The position numbers were made by a program, and so were the translations under genes. From NCBI GenBank assembly GCA_001421095.1, contig LIIK01000036.1, forward strand, positions 1-27,932: DNA of 27,932 bases, read 5' to 3'. Every line of letters begins with the position of its first letter. Within the stretch, counting starts at the first letter, position 1. Source of the DNA: Candidatus [Bacteroides] periocalifornicus (lineage in GTDB: Bacteria; Bacteroidota; Bacteroidia; Bacteroidales; CAJPTX01). Of this stretch, positions 17,204 through 24,882 are shown in pieces. The notes beneath the pieces are model-generated. The model had not been told where the DNA came from. It was given only the letters and a program-made list of their open reading frames with translations, and did no database searches.

Positions 17204-18100
17204 CTAGCCCACATCCCAAAAGTCGTAGAAGTTGAACCACTGCTCAGGGTGGCACCGCACCACGTTCTCCAGCTCATCTATGTAGGCTCGTTGCAAATAC
17301 GCCACCCGCTCTGCTCTACTTTCCCCCTGAGGCTCCACCATCCTAAAGTGGAAACGGTAGCACTTATACCCTGTGCGTATGGCAAAGTACACCACCATCG
17401 GCACACCCTCTGCCGCCGCCACCTGGAAGGGGCCAAGGGGAAACTGCGCCTCGCCCCCCAAGAATCTTTGCGGACTATGCTTCATCGCCCCCATGTACCT
17501 ATCGCCCTGCAAGCACACTGCATCGCCCGCTTGCAATGCTGTATGTATGGCGAGCATCGTCCCCACACCATCATCACCTAGTGGCAACACGCGGAATGCC
17601 ACCTCGCCCTCCCCACGGTGCAACTCCCGTTTTGCTGCCTCATAATCACCATCATACATCCCTACCACTATACGGCTAGCGTAGTCACCAAAGAATGGTG
17701 CCCCAATCTCCCAATTCCCCACATGCGCCCCCACGCACACCACACCATGCCCAGCGTCGAGTACCCGCAGCAACAATGTATAATCATCGCTGTAGGCGAA
17801 GGCATACTCAGCCTTGTAGGGCATGCGCAGCGCCCAGCGGTCTATAAGTATCTGCCCCAGCGCATACATATTGCGGAATACGTAGCCTGCAGCCCGCCAA
17901 CGGCTATACCCCAAGCGTAACCGAGCGAACCGATAGCTCGCGCGCCTTGGAGCTACCGCACCCACTGCGTAGAATGGCACCACGCAGTAGAGAAACCCGT
18001 ATGCCACCCGCACACCCAGGCAGCGTATCAGCTCAAAGAAGAAGCGATGTCCCAGGGCACTACCCCGGCTACGCCCTGTCCACCCTTGGAGCCTAGGCAT
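17204..18100 (-). CDS. LpxL/HtrB-like lysophospholipid/lipid acyltransferase
   Basis: 298 residues of the bacterial lipid A acyltransferase superfamily. The catalytic HxxxxE is HVGNWE (His126, Glu131). The N-terminal WTGRSRGSALGHRFFFELI region and a hydrophobic stretch at ~24-50 suggest inner-membrane association, as for LpxL. Its start overlaps the carrier protein stop by 8 nt, suggesting it draws its acyl donor directly from that carrier protein. In aryl polyene clusters this family is expected to transfer the acyl or polyenyl chain to a glycerolipid-like core. It is unlikely to be the housekeeping lipid A enzyme, given the location. Confidence 0.85.
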   Translation of the reverse strand: MPRLQGWTGRSRGSALGHRFFFELIRCLGVRVAYGFLYCVVPFYAVGAVAPRRASYRFARLRLGYSRWRAAGYVFRNMYALGQILIDRWALRMPYKAEYAFAYSDDYTLLLRVLDAGHGVVCVGAHVGNWEIGAPFFGDYASRIVVGMYDGDYEAAKRELHRGEGEVAFRVLPLGDDGVGTMLAIHTALQAGDAVCLQGDRYMGAMKHSPQRFLGGEAQFPLGPFQVAAAEGVPMVVYFAIRTGYKCYRFHFRMVEPQGESRAERVAYLQRAYIDELENVVRCHPEQWFNFYDFWDVG

Positions 18101-18362
18101 TCGCCCGTTTAGTGGCTATGAGGTTATAAAAATCTGAGAAGGTGCGAAGACCTTGAAAATCCTCTGCCACAAGGGTTATGCCCCACTTCTGCTCCACCAG
18201 CACCACCACATCTACCATGTCGAGGCTATCGAGCGAGAGCGTGTCTATCAGCTCGGCCTCGGGCTGTATCTTCTCTATGTCCACCTCGAACTCCTCGGCC
18301 AGTATCGCCCGTATCTGCTCCTGCAGCTCTGGCGAAGCCTCTATTTTCCCTTCCTGCGCCAT
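18093..18362 (-). CDS. Acyl carrier protein 2 of the cluster
   Basis: The start is placed at 18362 (MAQEGKIEAS), preceded by GGAG at suitable distance; a longer frame to 18413 adds 17 unlikely residues. The 89-residue protein has the phosphopantetheine Ser46 in LSLDSLDMVD. It is diverged from the first carrier protein at 12914-12651. It overlaps the acyltransferase gene by 8 nt, hinting that this carrier delivers the acyl group to that enzyme. A 254-bp non-coding gap (18363-18616) separates it from the upstream ketosynthase. Confidence 0.88.
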   Translation of the reverse strand: MAQEGKIEASPELQEQIRAILAEEFEVDIEKIQPEAELIDTLSLDSLDMVDVVVLVEQKWGITLVAEDFQGLRTFSDFYNLIATKRANA

Positions 18363-18616
18363 ATTTTTAATATCTCCACTGTTTCCCAAGCAGTGCCGAC
18401 GCCATCCCCACATACCCCAAGCGACGCACTGCCGCTAACTTACCTACAATCATCCACAGGCTGCCTATCCTGAGCCTGCCCCATAAGCGGCGTGGAGGCC
18501 ACTCCACATACCCCATATACGCACAACTCCGCCACCTACACAATCCCCCACATTCCCCGCAATTCTCCCTCGCACGACCCCGCGAATATACTGAGAATTT
18601 ACCAACTAAAACCGGG

Positions 18617-19843
18617 CTACTCCTGAAACCTACGAAATGCAAGCGTGCTGTTCGTCCCTCCAAAGCCAAAGGAATTCGACACGAAAGTATCAAAATGCCT
18701 ATCGATACGCTCTGGAGGGATACAGAGCCCCTCTGCAGCAGGGTCTAGCCTATGCAGGTTGAGATTGGCCGCTATGAAATCCCGTTCCATCATAATGAGG
18801 CTGTATATAGCCTCACTAGCCCCAGACATCCACATCTCATGCCCTGTGAAGGCCTTGGTGGAGGTTACCACAGCCCTATGCCCCCCCAGCACGTCCTTTA
18901 TGGCCTTTGCCTCTACCGCATCGCCAACGGGGGTGCTGGTGGCATGGGCGTTGATGTAATCCACATCCTCTACCCTTAGCCCTGCCGAATCGAGGCAACG
19001 ACGCAACGATACCGCAGGGCCGATAGCGTTGGGTACAGACAGGTGGTCGCCATTGGAGGAGAAACCGTAGCCCAGCACCTCCGCAATCACCTTAGCCCCC
19101 CGTCGTTTGGCCGATTCTAGGCTCTCTACTATTAGCGTGGCCCCTCCCCCGCTCGGAACCAGACCATCGCGATCTGCGTCGAAAGGCCGCGAGGCCTCCG
19201 TAGGCGCATCCTCCCGCTTGGAGAAAGCCCCCAGCCCATCAAAACTAGCCACCGCAAGCGGATTCACCTCCTGCGCTCCCCCGCATATTATGCACTCCTG
19301 CAGCCCCTGCCCTATGAGAAGCCAGGCCAGCCCTATAGGATGGCTACCGCTGGCGCAGGCCGCGGCAATGGTCATATTGATGCCCCGCAGGTTATAGAGG
19401 ACTGAGAGATTCATGGTTACCGTAGAGTCTAGGCTCTGGAACACGGCGCCAGTGCCAGCCATCTGCGTATTGCGCTTCTCACGTATCACATCGGCGCTGC
19501 GCACCACGGCTTCGGCGCAAGAATCGTTCCCGAAGAGTATCCCCACCTCATGGGCAGCCAAGTAATCGGGCGTTATGCCAGCCTGCGCCAGCGCCTGCTC
19601 GGTAGCCAGGTAGGCAAATATCCCGGGCTGCCCTAGGGTAATCCGCTCCCGGCGCCCCAGTCGACCCTTCAGGTCGGGTGTCGACACTATGCCCGTAAGC
19701 CCAGACATGTAGCCGGCCTCCTTACGCACAGGGTCGATACCTATACCGCTCCTACCCTGGTATAGCGAGGTTGCCACCTCCTCCACGCTTTCACCTATGC
19801 AGGAGTGAATCCCAATCCCGGTGATGACTACTCGGTGTTTCAT
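18617..19843 (-). CDS. Beta-ketoacyl-ACP synthase, first KS of the cluster
   Basis: 408 residues, normal length. The catalytic residues are Cys163 (AACASGSH), His300 (NAHATSTPVGD), Lys330 (TSTKAFTGHE) and His335, with the NSFGFGGTN loop at the C-terminus. The ACASGSH elbow and GHEMWMSG segment differ from the other two ketosynthases, so it probably does a distinct step, for example the first condensation on the aryl starter. It follows the reductase gene after 130 bp of non-coding sequence. Confidence 0.9.
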   Translation of the reverse strand: MKHRVVITGIGIHSCIGESVEEVATSLYQGRSGIGIDPVRKEAGYMSGLTGIVSTPDLKGRLGRRERITLGQPGIFAYLATEQALAQAGITPDYLAAHEVGILFGNDSCAEAVVRSADVIREKRNTQMAGTGAVFQSLDSTVTMNLSVLYNLRGINMTIAAACASGSHPIGLAWLLIGQGLQECIICGGAQEVNPLAVASFDGLGAFSKREDAPTEASRPFDADRDGLVPSGGGATLIVESLESAKRRGAKVIAEVLGYGFSSNGDHLSVPNAIGPAVSLRRCLDSAGLRVEDVDYINAHATSTPVGDAVEAKAIKDVLGGHRAVVTSTKAFTGHEMWMSGASEAIYSLIMMERDFIAANLNLHRLDPAAEGLCIPPERIDRHFDTFVSNSFGFGGTNSTLAFRRFQE

Positions 19844-19973
19844 CCTAAACTATTCCATTCATTTTTTGCCAGAAGAGACCGCAAGACGGGGAATCTGCGA
19901 AAATCCATGGTGCAACACTTTGATTAAGCGCATTTTGCCGAGGTCTCGCGTTGTATAGCTAGATCCCAAATCC

Positions 19974-20741
19974 CTACGTATACAGTCCCCCGTTCACCTG
20001 CAGCACCTGCCCGGTGATGTACGATGCGCCAGGCGAGGCCAAAAATGCCACCACCTCTGCCACCTCCTCGGGCGTACCAAAACGCTGCATGGGCACTAGC
20101 GTCCGTAACTGTTCCACGGGGAGTTCACCCGTCATATCAGTCTCTACGAATCCCGGGGCTACCGCATTCACCGTGATGCCGTGCCGAGCCACCTCCAGCG
20201 CAAAGGCCTTGGTGGCAGCTATTATCCCTCCATTAGCCGCCGCGTAGTTGGTCTGCCCTGCCACACCCTTTATCCCGCTAAGCGAAGCCATATTCACTAT
20301 ACGCCCATACCGCTGGGCGCTCATACGCTTGAACAGGAGCTGGGTAACGTAGAAAAAACCGTCGAGCTTCACAGAAAGCACCCTGTGCCAGTCCGCCTCC
20401 GTCTGCCAAAAGAGCAGATTATCGCGCCGTATGCCCGCGTTGTTCACCAGCACCTCTACTCTAGCGTCGGCATGCTGCCCTAGCCAGGCACCCAGCACCT
20501 CAGCGCATTGCGTACTGCTGGCCACATCAAAACGAAGAGCCTCAGCCACAGCCCCCTGCTCTGCTAGTAGACTCAGGGTGATGTCTGCCTGCTCCTGATT
20601 CCGCTCATAGGTGAAGAGGATGCGATACCCTGCGCGCGCCAACCGTAGGCACACCGCGCGCCCTATCCCCCGCGAACCCCCAGTTACCAGCGCCCAACGA
20701 GGCTGGTTAGGGTCTACATTCTGCTGCCGATTTCGTGGCAT
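19974..20741 (-). CDS. FabG-like 3-oxoacyl-ACP reductase with Asn replacing the catalytic Lys
   Basis: 255 residues of the short-chain dehydrogenase family. Visible features are the NADPH-binding TGGSRGIG (20-27), NNAG (100-103), Ser153 in MASLSG and Tyr166 in TNYAAANGG. The usual YxxxK is YAAAN here, because codon 170 is AAT on the minus strand. Spacing Ser153-Tyr166 equals that of E. coli FabG (138-151), so Asn170 aligns with the catalytic Lys155. The pathway needs a ketoreductase and this is the only one in the cluster. It may still work with altered efficiency, rely on a housekeeping FabG, or be a damaged copy. It lies 165 bp after the ammonia-lyase gene. Confidence 0.87.
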   Translation of the reverse strand: MPRNRQQNVDPNQPRWALVTGGSRGIGRAVCLRLARAGYRILFTYERNQEQADITLSLLAEQGAVAEALRFDVASSTQCAEVLGAWLGQHADARVEVLVNNAGIRRDNLLFWQTEADWHRVLSVKLDGFFYVTQLLFKRMSAQRYGRIVNMASLSGIKGVAGQTNYAAANGGIIAATKAFALEVARHGITVNAVAPGFVETDMTGELPVEQLRTLVPMQRFGTPEEVAEVVAFLASPGASYITGQVLQVNGGLYT

Positions 20742-20906
20742 GGTGGAAAAATCTTATGTGGAATGAGGGCGGGCACTCGATACGCACCCCAACCGCTAGA
20801 ACCTGAGGAATATTCAACAAATTCTGCGGTGTAGCTAACCCTCCCTATTTTATCCTCTAGAAACACTGTCCTAATGCACAGCATGGCATCCAGCCTCCAG
20901 TGCTCT

Positions 20907-22451
20907 CTAACGCCCCGGTTCATGCTCCTGCATATAGGCCTTTATCCATTCGAGATCGAGGTATAGTGCCCTGTCTTCCACCACCTTGGGGAATTCTCTC
21001 CGCACCGATTGGTACACCTCCCGGGTGGTGGGCGAGAGCCTCTCCTCTACGCCCAGCGCATCCACAGCCTGGGCCAGTGCCATGTGCAGCACGCTCATCA
21101 CCTCGGTGGCGTTCTCCACCACCTGCGCGCACAGCAGGGCAGAGTTCGTCCCCATGCTCACGATATCCTGATTATCATTGTTGTTGGGAATGCTGTGCAG
21201 GTACATAGGATAGCCCAACGTCTGGCACTCGGCCGTGGTAGAGGTGGCCGTGAACTGCGCAGCCTGCAGCCCGTAGTTCACCCCCAGCTTGCCAAGGTTG
21301 ACAAACGGGGGGAGTATGCCATTTATCCTGTCGTGCATCAGGTAGTTCAACTGCCGCTCTGCCAGCATGGCCACGCGCACCATCACCATCTTGAGCTGAT
21401 CCATGGCCAGCGACACCGCATCGCCGTGGAAATTCCCGCCATGCACCACATTGTTCAGCTCGGGGCAAACGAGCGGATTATCGCTCACCGAGTTGAGTTC
21501 ACCTACCAGAGCCTCTTCCACCAGCTCTATGGTATGCCACACAGGCCCGAGCACCTGGGGTACGCATCGCAGCGAGTAGTAGGGCTGCACCTTATGTGTG
21601 AAGTGCCCATCAGACGGGGCATTGAACAGTTCTGCAGCCCTATCGCGCAGGCAGCCAGAGCCCTCCAGCAACGCCCTGAGCCGCGCGGCCACGGCGGCCT
21701 GCCCGCTCCCGCCCCGAGCCTCAAAGAGCGCTGGGGAAAGGAAATCAGAATAGCTCCCGGCCACCTCATTGATCAGCGCAGAGGCTGCCAACGCCCAGTT
21801 GAATAGCCGCTTGGCCCGCAGGAGCGTCACCAGACCTATGCCGCACATCACCGATGTGCCGTTCACCATGGCCAGCCCCTCGCGGATGTGGATATACCTA
21901 TACAGAGGGATTGACCCCGACACAGAGGCCATTGGTATTCGTCGCCCCTCGCTCAGCAACTCCCCCTCGCCCAAAAGGGCCAGCGCGATGTGCGCCATCT
22001 GCACCAGGTCGCCACTCGCCCCCACGCTGCCGTGCCTTGGCACATAGGGCGTAAATCCTGAATTGATAAAATCTTGCAGGGCTTTCAACGCCTCGATATG
22101 CACCCCCGAGCGGCCCCTCGACAGCACCTGGAGGCGGCACAGCATCGCGGCACGCACGTACTCGGGCTCTAGGGGCTTGCCGCACCCTGTGGCGTGGCTA
22201 CGGATGATGTTGTATTGCAGCGCCTGGAGTTCATCATCAGATATGCGGTACTGCGCCATTGGGCCAAACCCCGTGTTGATTCCGTAGATCACCCGGTGTT
22301 GCCGAAATTTCTCCAGAAACGCATAGCTGGCCTCAACCCGGGGGTACACCGGCTTCCCTAAGGCTACCGAATACCCCCCGAGCACCACCTTCTCAAAGGA
22401 TTCGAGCGATAAATCGCCATCCAGAACTACTTGATTCTCAAACGTTCCCAT
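20907..22451 (-). CDS. Tyrosine ammonia-lyase (MIO-dependent aromatic amino acid lyase)
   Basis: 514 residues, full length for the HAL/TAL/PAL family. Ala145-Ser146-Gly147 in GSVGASGDLVQ should cyclise to the MIO cofactor. VIYGINTGFG (54-63) holds the catalytic loop Tyr56. RSHATG (84-89) covers the selectivity positions. MAQYRI, LRCVPQ, AERQLNYL, FTATSTTAE and HSIPNNNDNQDIVSMGTN all closely match my memory of the Flavobacterium johnsoniae enzyme, a characterised tyrosine ammonia-lyase associated with flexirubin synthesis. It should convert tyrosine to 4-coumarate plus ammonia, supplying the aryl starter. It is the first gene of the operon, about 50 bp after a candidate promoter. Histidine ammonia-lyase activity is the main alternative. 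Confidence 0.88.
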   Translation of the reverse strand: MGTFENQVVLDGDLSLESFEKVVLGGYSVALGKPVYPRVEASYAFLEKFRQHRVIYGINTGFGPMAQYRISDDELQALQYNIIRSHATGCGKPLEPEYVRAAMLCRLQVLSRGRSGVHIEALKALQDFINSGFTPYVPRHGSVGASGDLVQMAHIALALLGEGELLSEGRRIPMASVSGSIPLYRYIHIREGLAMVNGTSVMCGIGLVTLLRAKRLFNWALAASALINEVAGSYSDFLSPALFEARGGSGQAAVAARLRALLEGSGCLRDRAAELFNAPSDGHFTHKVQPYYSLRCVPQVLGPVWHTIELVEEALVGELNSVSDNPLVCPELNNVVHGGNFHGDAVSLAMDQLKMVMVRVAMLAERQLNYLMHDRINGILPPFVNLGKLGVNYGLQAAQFTATSTTAECQTLGYPMYLHSIPNNNDNQDIVSMGTNSALLCAQVVENATEVMSVLHMALAQAVDALGVEERLSPTTREVYQSVRREFPKVVEDRALYLDLEWIKAYMQEHEPGR

Positions 22452-22507
22452 AGAACCCCTGCCCGTAGAAAGAATGCCGCGAAGTTAGGTAAACTCTAGG
22501 GGCTATC

Positions 22508-22542
22508 CAAATCTAGAGGGCAGCACTCCAGCAAAGCGCAAA
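22508..22542 (-). promoter_or_regulatory. Candidate Bacteroidota promoter for the aryl polyene operon
   Basis: On the minus strand TAGATTTG (22515-22508) fits the -7 consensus TAnnTTTG. TTTG occurs twice upstream, 16 nt (22535-22532) and 23 nt (22542-22539) before it; the usual spacing is about 19-21 nt, so the -33 match is imperfect. The start codon of the ammonia-lyase is about 50 nt further downstream, a normal leader length. No operator or attenuator is obvious. Confidence 0.5.
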
Positions 22543-22762
22543 CGATGGGCAGGAATACCCACCACAGGGCGAGGCGCATCTCTATCGCGCGATGCGGCAT
22601 TATAAGAACCGCGACGCGGCACGCCACGTCGCTACAAAAGCCAGAGAGCCACCAAGGGCACTCGCAGGTGGGCGGGCAACTTTCGGGCCGCCCCTACCAA
22701 GTCCATAAAATCGATGTCCACCCAAGAACCTCTGCATCACCTATGTAAACGATGCGCCACTG

Positions 22763-22850
22763 CTAGGGCGGGCACTCGCTACGCTCGACACCGCCCCTAC
22801 CAAGAATGCGATAGCCAAGCTCGCCAATTGATAGAAATGTGATTATCTGT
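22763..22850. repeat. GGGCGGGCACTCGCTACG-family repeat, one of at least four copies
   Basis: An ~85-bp segment starting CTAGGGCGGGCACTCGCTAC, with the internal inverted pair GGGCGG/CCGCCC, then CTACCAAGAATGCGATAGCC and ending AATTGATAGAAATGTGATT. Other copies are at about 346-436 and 27191-27273, and the second half is at 1-63. A bare tail (AATTGATAGAATAGAAATG) precedes the element at 23091. It always lies just upstream of a left end palindrome of the ~200-bp element, so the two families form a compound unit. Confidence 0.75.
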
Positions 22851-23090
22851 AGCTCCCGCATAAAACGACGCGGCACGCCACGTCGCTACAAAAACCACTA
22901 CGCCGCATGGTGACAACGGGCGGGGAAATCTTCGCGCAGACCGCGAAGACCCCGCACCCTACAGTCGGGCTTCTACGGGGAGGCCATTGCGACGTACCGC
23001 GCAGGCCAGCATGTGCACCCTGTAAGGGTGGAGTGTATCACCAATTGATAGAATAGAAATGTGATTCTCTGCAGCAAATCCCGCATAAAA

Positions 23091-23288
23091 CGACGCGGCG
23101 CGCCGCGTCGCTACGGTCTTCGAGAAATGGAATTGCGTGATTGAAATCTATTTACGCGCAAGAAAGGAAAATCCCCCAAAAGATTGAACCCATACGGGCC
23201 ATTTGCCGCGGGCTCTTTTTAGAATACGGAGGTTTAAAACCTATTCTCCCGTTTCTCGAAGGGCGTAGCGACGCGGCGCGCCGCGTCG
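23091..23288. repeat. ~200-bp palindrome-ended MITE-like element, copy 3
   Basis: 198 bp between end palindromes 23091-23110 and 23269-23288, both perfect with a GC centre. It has the same inner flanks and interior landmarks as copies 1 and 2 and the same orientation. The right flank TCATCCCCCTCTACGCC is shared with the copies at 23471 and 27518, so similarity extends beyond the palindrome. Confidence 0.8.
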
Positions 23289-23380
23289 TCATCCCCCTCT
23301 ACGCCTTCCCGTTGATACCTGCGTGGCGTACATGCCGGTCGGCGGCATACCCCGTATCCGCCTCCCCGCAATGCCGGCTG

Positions 23381-23426
23381 TAGGGGCGGGGTCTTCGCAA
23401 CGCGAAGATTCCCCCGCCCAACGCCC
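23381..23426. repeat. TCTTCGC-NN(N)-GCGAAGA hairpin repeat family
   Basis: TAGGGGCGGGGTCTTCGC, a few bases, then GCGAAGATTCCCCCGCCCA forms an inverted repeat. Near-identical copies lie at 23765-23810 and 27436-27480, and one in the opposite orientation at about 22914-22965. In the three direct copies it follows a right element end at similar distance and precedes the next left element end, so it is a regular spacer component of the repeat array. Confidence 0.75.
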
Positions 23427-23470
23427 ATTGCCACCATGCGCATACCAAGGCCTCGCAAAACCCGCAAAAA

Positions 23471-23670
23471 CGACGCGGCACGCCGCGTCGCTACAGTCTT
23501 CGAGAAATGGAATTTCTTGATTGAAACCTATTTACGAACAAAAAGGAAAAGAACCCTCTAAAAAGATTGCCTCTACGGGCCTTTGCAGAGGGCCCCCCTT
23601 TTTAAATACGGTAGACTAAACACTATTCTCCCGTTCCTCGAAGGACGTAGCGACGCGGCGTGCCGCGTCG
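23471..23670. repeat. ~200-bp palindrome-ended MITE-like element, copy 4
   Basis: 200 bp between end palindromes 23471-23490 and 23651-23670 (both arms perfect). The interior is somewhat more diverged, with AACAAAAAGGAAAAG instead of GCGCAAGAAGGGAAAA and a small internal indel, but the terminal ~38 bp are conserved. Same orientation as the other copies. Confidence 0.8.
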
Positions 23671-23958
23671 TCATCCCCCTCTACGCCGTCCCCGTGGAGG
23701 CCTACGTGGGCGTACACGCCAGTCGGCGGCATACCCCGCAACGCACTCCCCGCAATGCCGCCTGTAGGGGCTGGGGCTTCGCAATGCGAAGATTCCCCCG
23801 CCCAACGCCCCAGTCCCCATAGGCGCATACCAAGAATCCCAGCAAAACGACGCGGCATGCCACATCGTTGCGTCTAGGCAGATCATATACAAGCTCCTCG
23901 CCTATCCCACATGCCGTTTACGGGGCAAAAGGGCAAAGAGCGTATCGTGTCAGCATGC

Positions 23959-24867
23959 TCATTCCCGCACAAAAAGCCCCGTGCGCACAGCACCTGCTCC
24001 ATAGACCTTCACCAGATATCCCCCAGATACCCATTCCCGCGCATCTATCTGTAATGCGGCTTCCGTCCCCCTATGGCTATACACCCTCTCCCCCCTCGCA
24101 TTGAACACCTCCACCAGGTAGGGCTCCACACAGTTTGAAACTGTAAATATTCCGTTCGCAGGATTAGGCCATATCGCCAGATCCCCCACGCCAGAACCCT
24201 CCACCGCCGCAACCCCATCAGGCCATATGGACTTCGGTGTGAGTATTTTCACCAGCTGACCATTCAATCCGTAGCGCAACTGCAGCAGCCCCTCAACCCC
24301 ATATCGTCCTCCTTTCTGGTACTGTACCCCCACCAGCGTAAGTGATTCTGCACCACACCCCAGGTAGACCCCATCTACGCAAAAATAGTAGGCCTCATCC
24401 CCAGCCTCTAGCGCCAGCATTGTGCAGGGCAAGGGAGCTGGCCAATCATCCACACTATGGGCGGGTTTATCGGCCAACACTCCGCGCAAACTCACTTCTC
24501 GCACTGAAGCCCGCGGCGTAACCGACAGAGGGCTAAGCGTTCGCAACGTCACGCCTTTCACACTCTGAGCTTCCCCGCAAATCCCCGTTAGCTCAACAGT
24601 ATCATTCACATGCAACGTGCAGTTCAATATACGGATAAAATCGGGATATTGACTTTGCGCCAAAACCCCCTCGCCCCGCAGGTAGTATGCAGGATTCCCA
24701 TCGATCCACACCCCTAGGGGCACTCCACCCAACGTTTCAGGCATAGACCTCAGCTGGCCGATAATCCTGATGGTATCATCCGTAGAAGCGGGGAGAATTT
24801 GCGCGCGGCTCGCTAGAGCTCCCCCCAAGATCGCTATTGCTACTAGCAGTATAGTACGTATTCGCAT
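23959..24867 (-). CDS. T9SS type A sorting-domain protein with two similar beta-rich modules
   Basis: 302 residues. A Sec signal peptide (MRIRTILLVAIAILGG..., likely cleaved at A22-Q23 or after) exports it to the periplasm. The last 73 residues (230-302: LAIWPNPANGIFTVSN ... GGYLVKVY ... GLFVRE) are a type A T9SS sorting domain, so it is expected on the cell surface or in the medium. The body seems to hold two related modules, ~33-105 and ~124-210, sharing a G-L ... AYYL/AYYF ... G ... DTVEL/SLTLVG pattern; they could be OB-like beta barrels. I recognise no enzymatic motif. It follows the sorting-domain fragment by 15 bp and is probably cotranscribed with the peptidase. Confidence 0.8.
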   Translation of the reverse strand: MRIRTILLVAIAILGGALASRAQILPASTDDTIRIIGQLRSMPETLGGVPLGVWIDGNPAYYLRGEGVLAQSQYPDFIRILNCTLHVNDTVELTGICGEAQSVKGVTLRTLSPLSVTPRASVREVSLRGVLADKPAHSVDDWPAPLPCTMLALEAGDEAYYFCVDGVYLGCGAESLTLVGVQYQKGGRYGVEGLLQLRYGLNGQLVKILTPKSIWPDGVAAVEGSGVGDLAIWPNPANGIFTVSNCVEPYLVEVFNARGERVYSHRGTEAALQIDAREWVSGGYLVKVYGAGAVRTGLFVRE

Positions 24868-24882
24868 GGCCGTAAGGAGGTT

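Larger units (their letters stand above)
22543..23958. repeat. Gene-free repeat block between the cluster and the T9SS unit
   Basis: No gene is supported. The block contains end-type palindromes at 22612-22631 and 22866-22885 (each with one arm mismatch), a segment of the GGGCGGGCACTCGCTACGCT family (22763-22850), an inverted copy of the TCTTCGC..GCGAAGA hairpin family (about 22914-22965) and direct copies (23381-23426, 23765-23810), two complete ~200-bp elements, and a degenerate end palindrome at 23848-23867. Short frames here are repeat translations shared between copies. Confidence 0.78.

Noticed and set aside
18492..18507. GTGGAG-GCCA-CTCCAC hairpin as an intrinsic terminator within the operon
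   Set aside because: The stem is only 6 bp and is not followed by a T-tract on the minus strand.
18367..18693. 108-codon minus-strand frame bridging the ketosynthase end and the carrier protein gap
   Set aside because: It starts inside the ketosynthase in another frame, is rich in Arg, Trp and Gly with no recognisable motif, and has no ribosome site.
19859..19933. 24-codon minus-strand frame between the reductase and ketosynthase genes
   Set aside because: It is too short to support without conservation or expression evidence, and no clear ribosome binding site was seen.
64..23867. Possible CRISPR array from regularly recurring GC-rich palindromes
   Set aside because: The repeats are bounded ~200-bp elements with conserved interiors, not short repeats with unique spacers of uniform length, and no cas genes are present.
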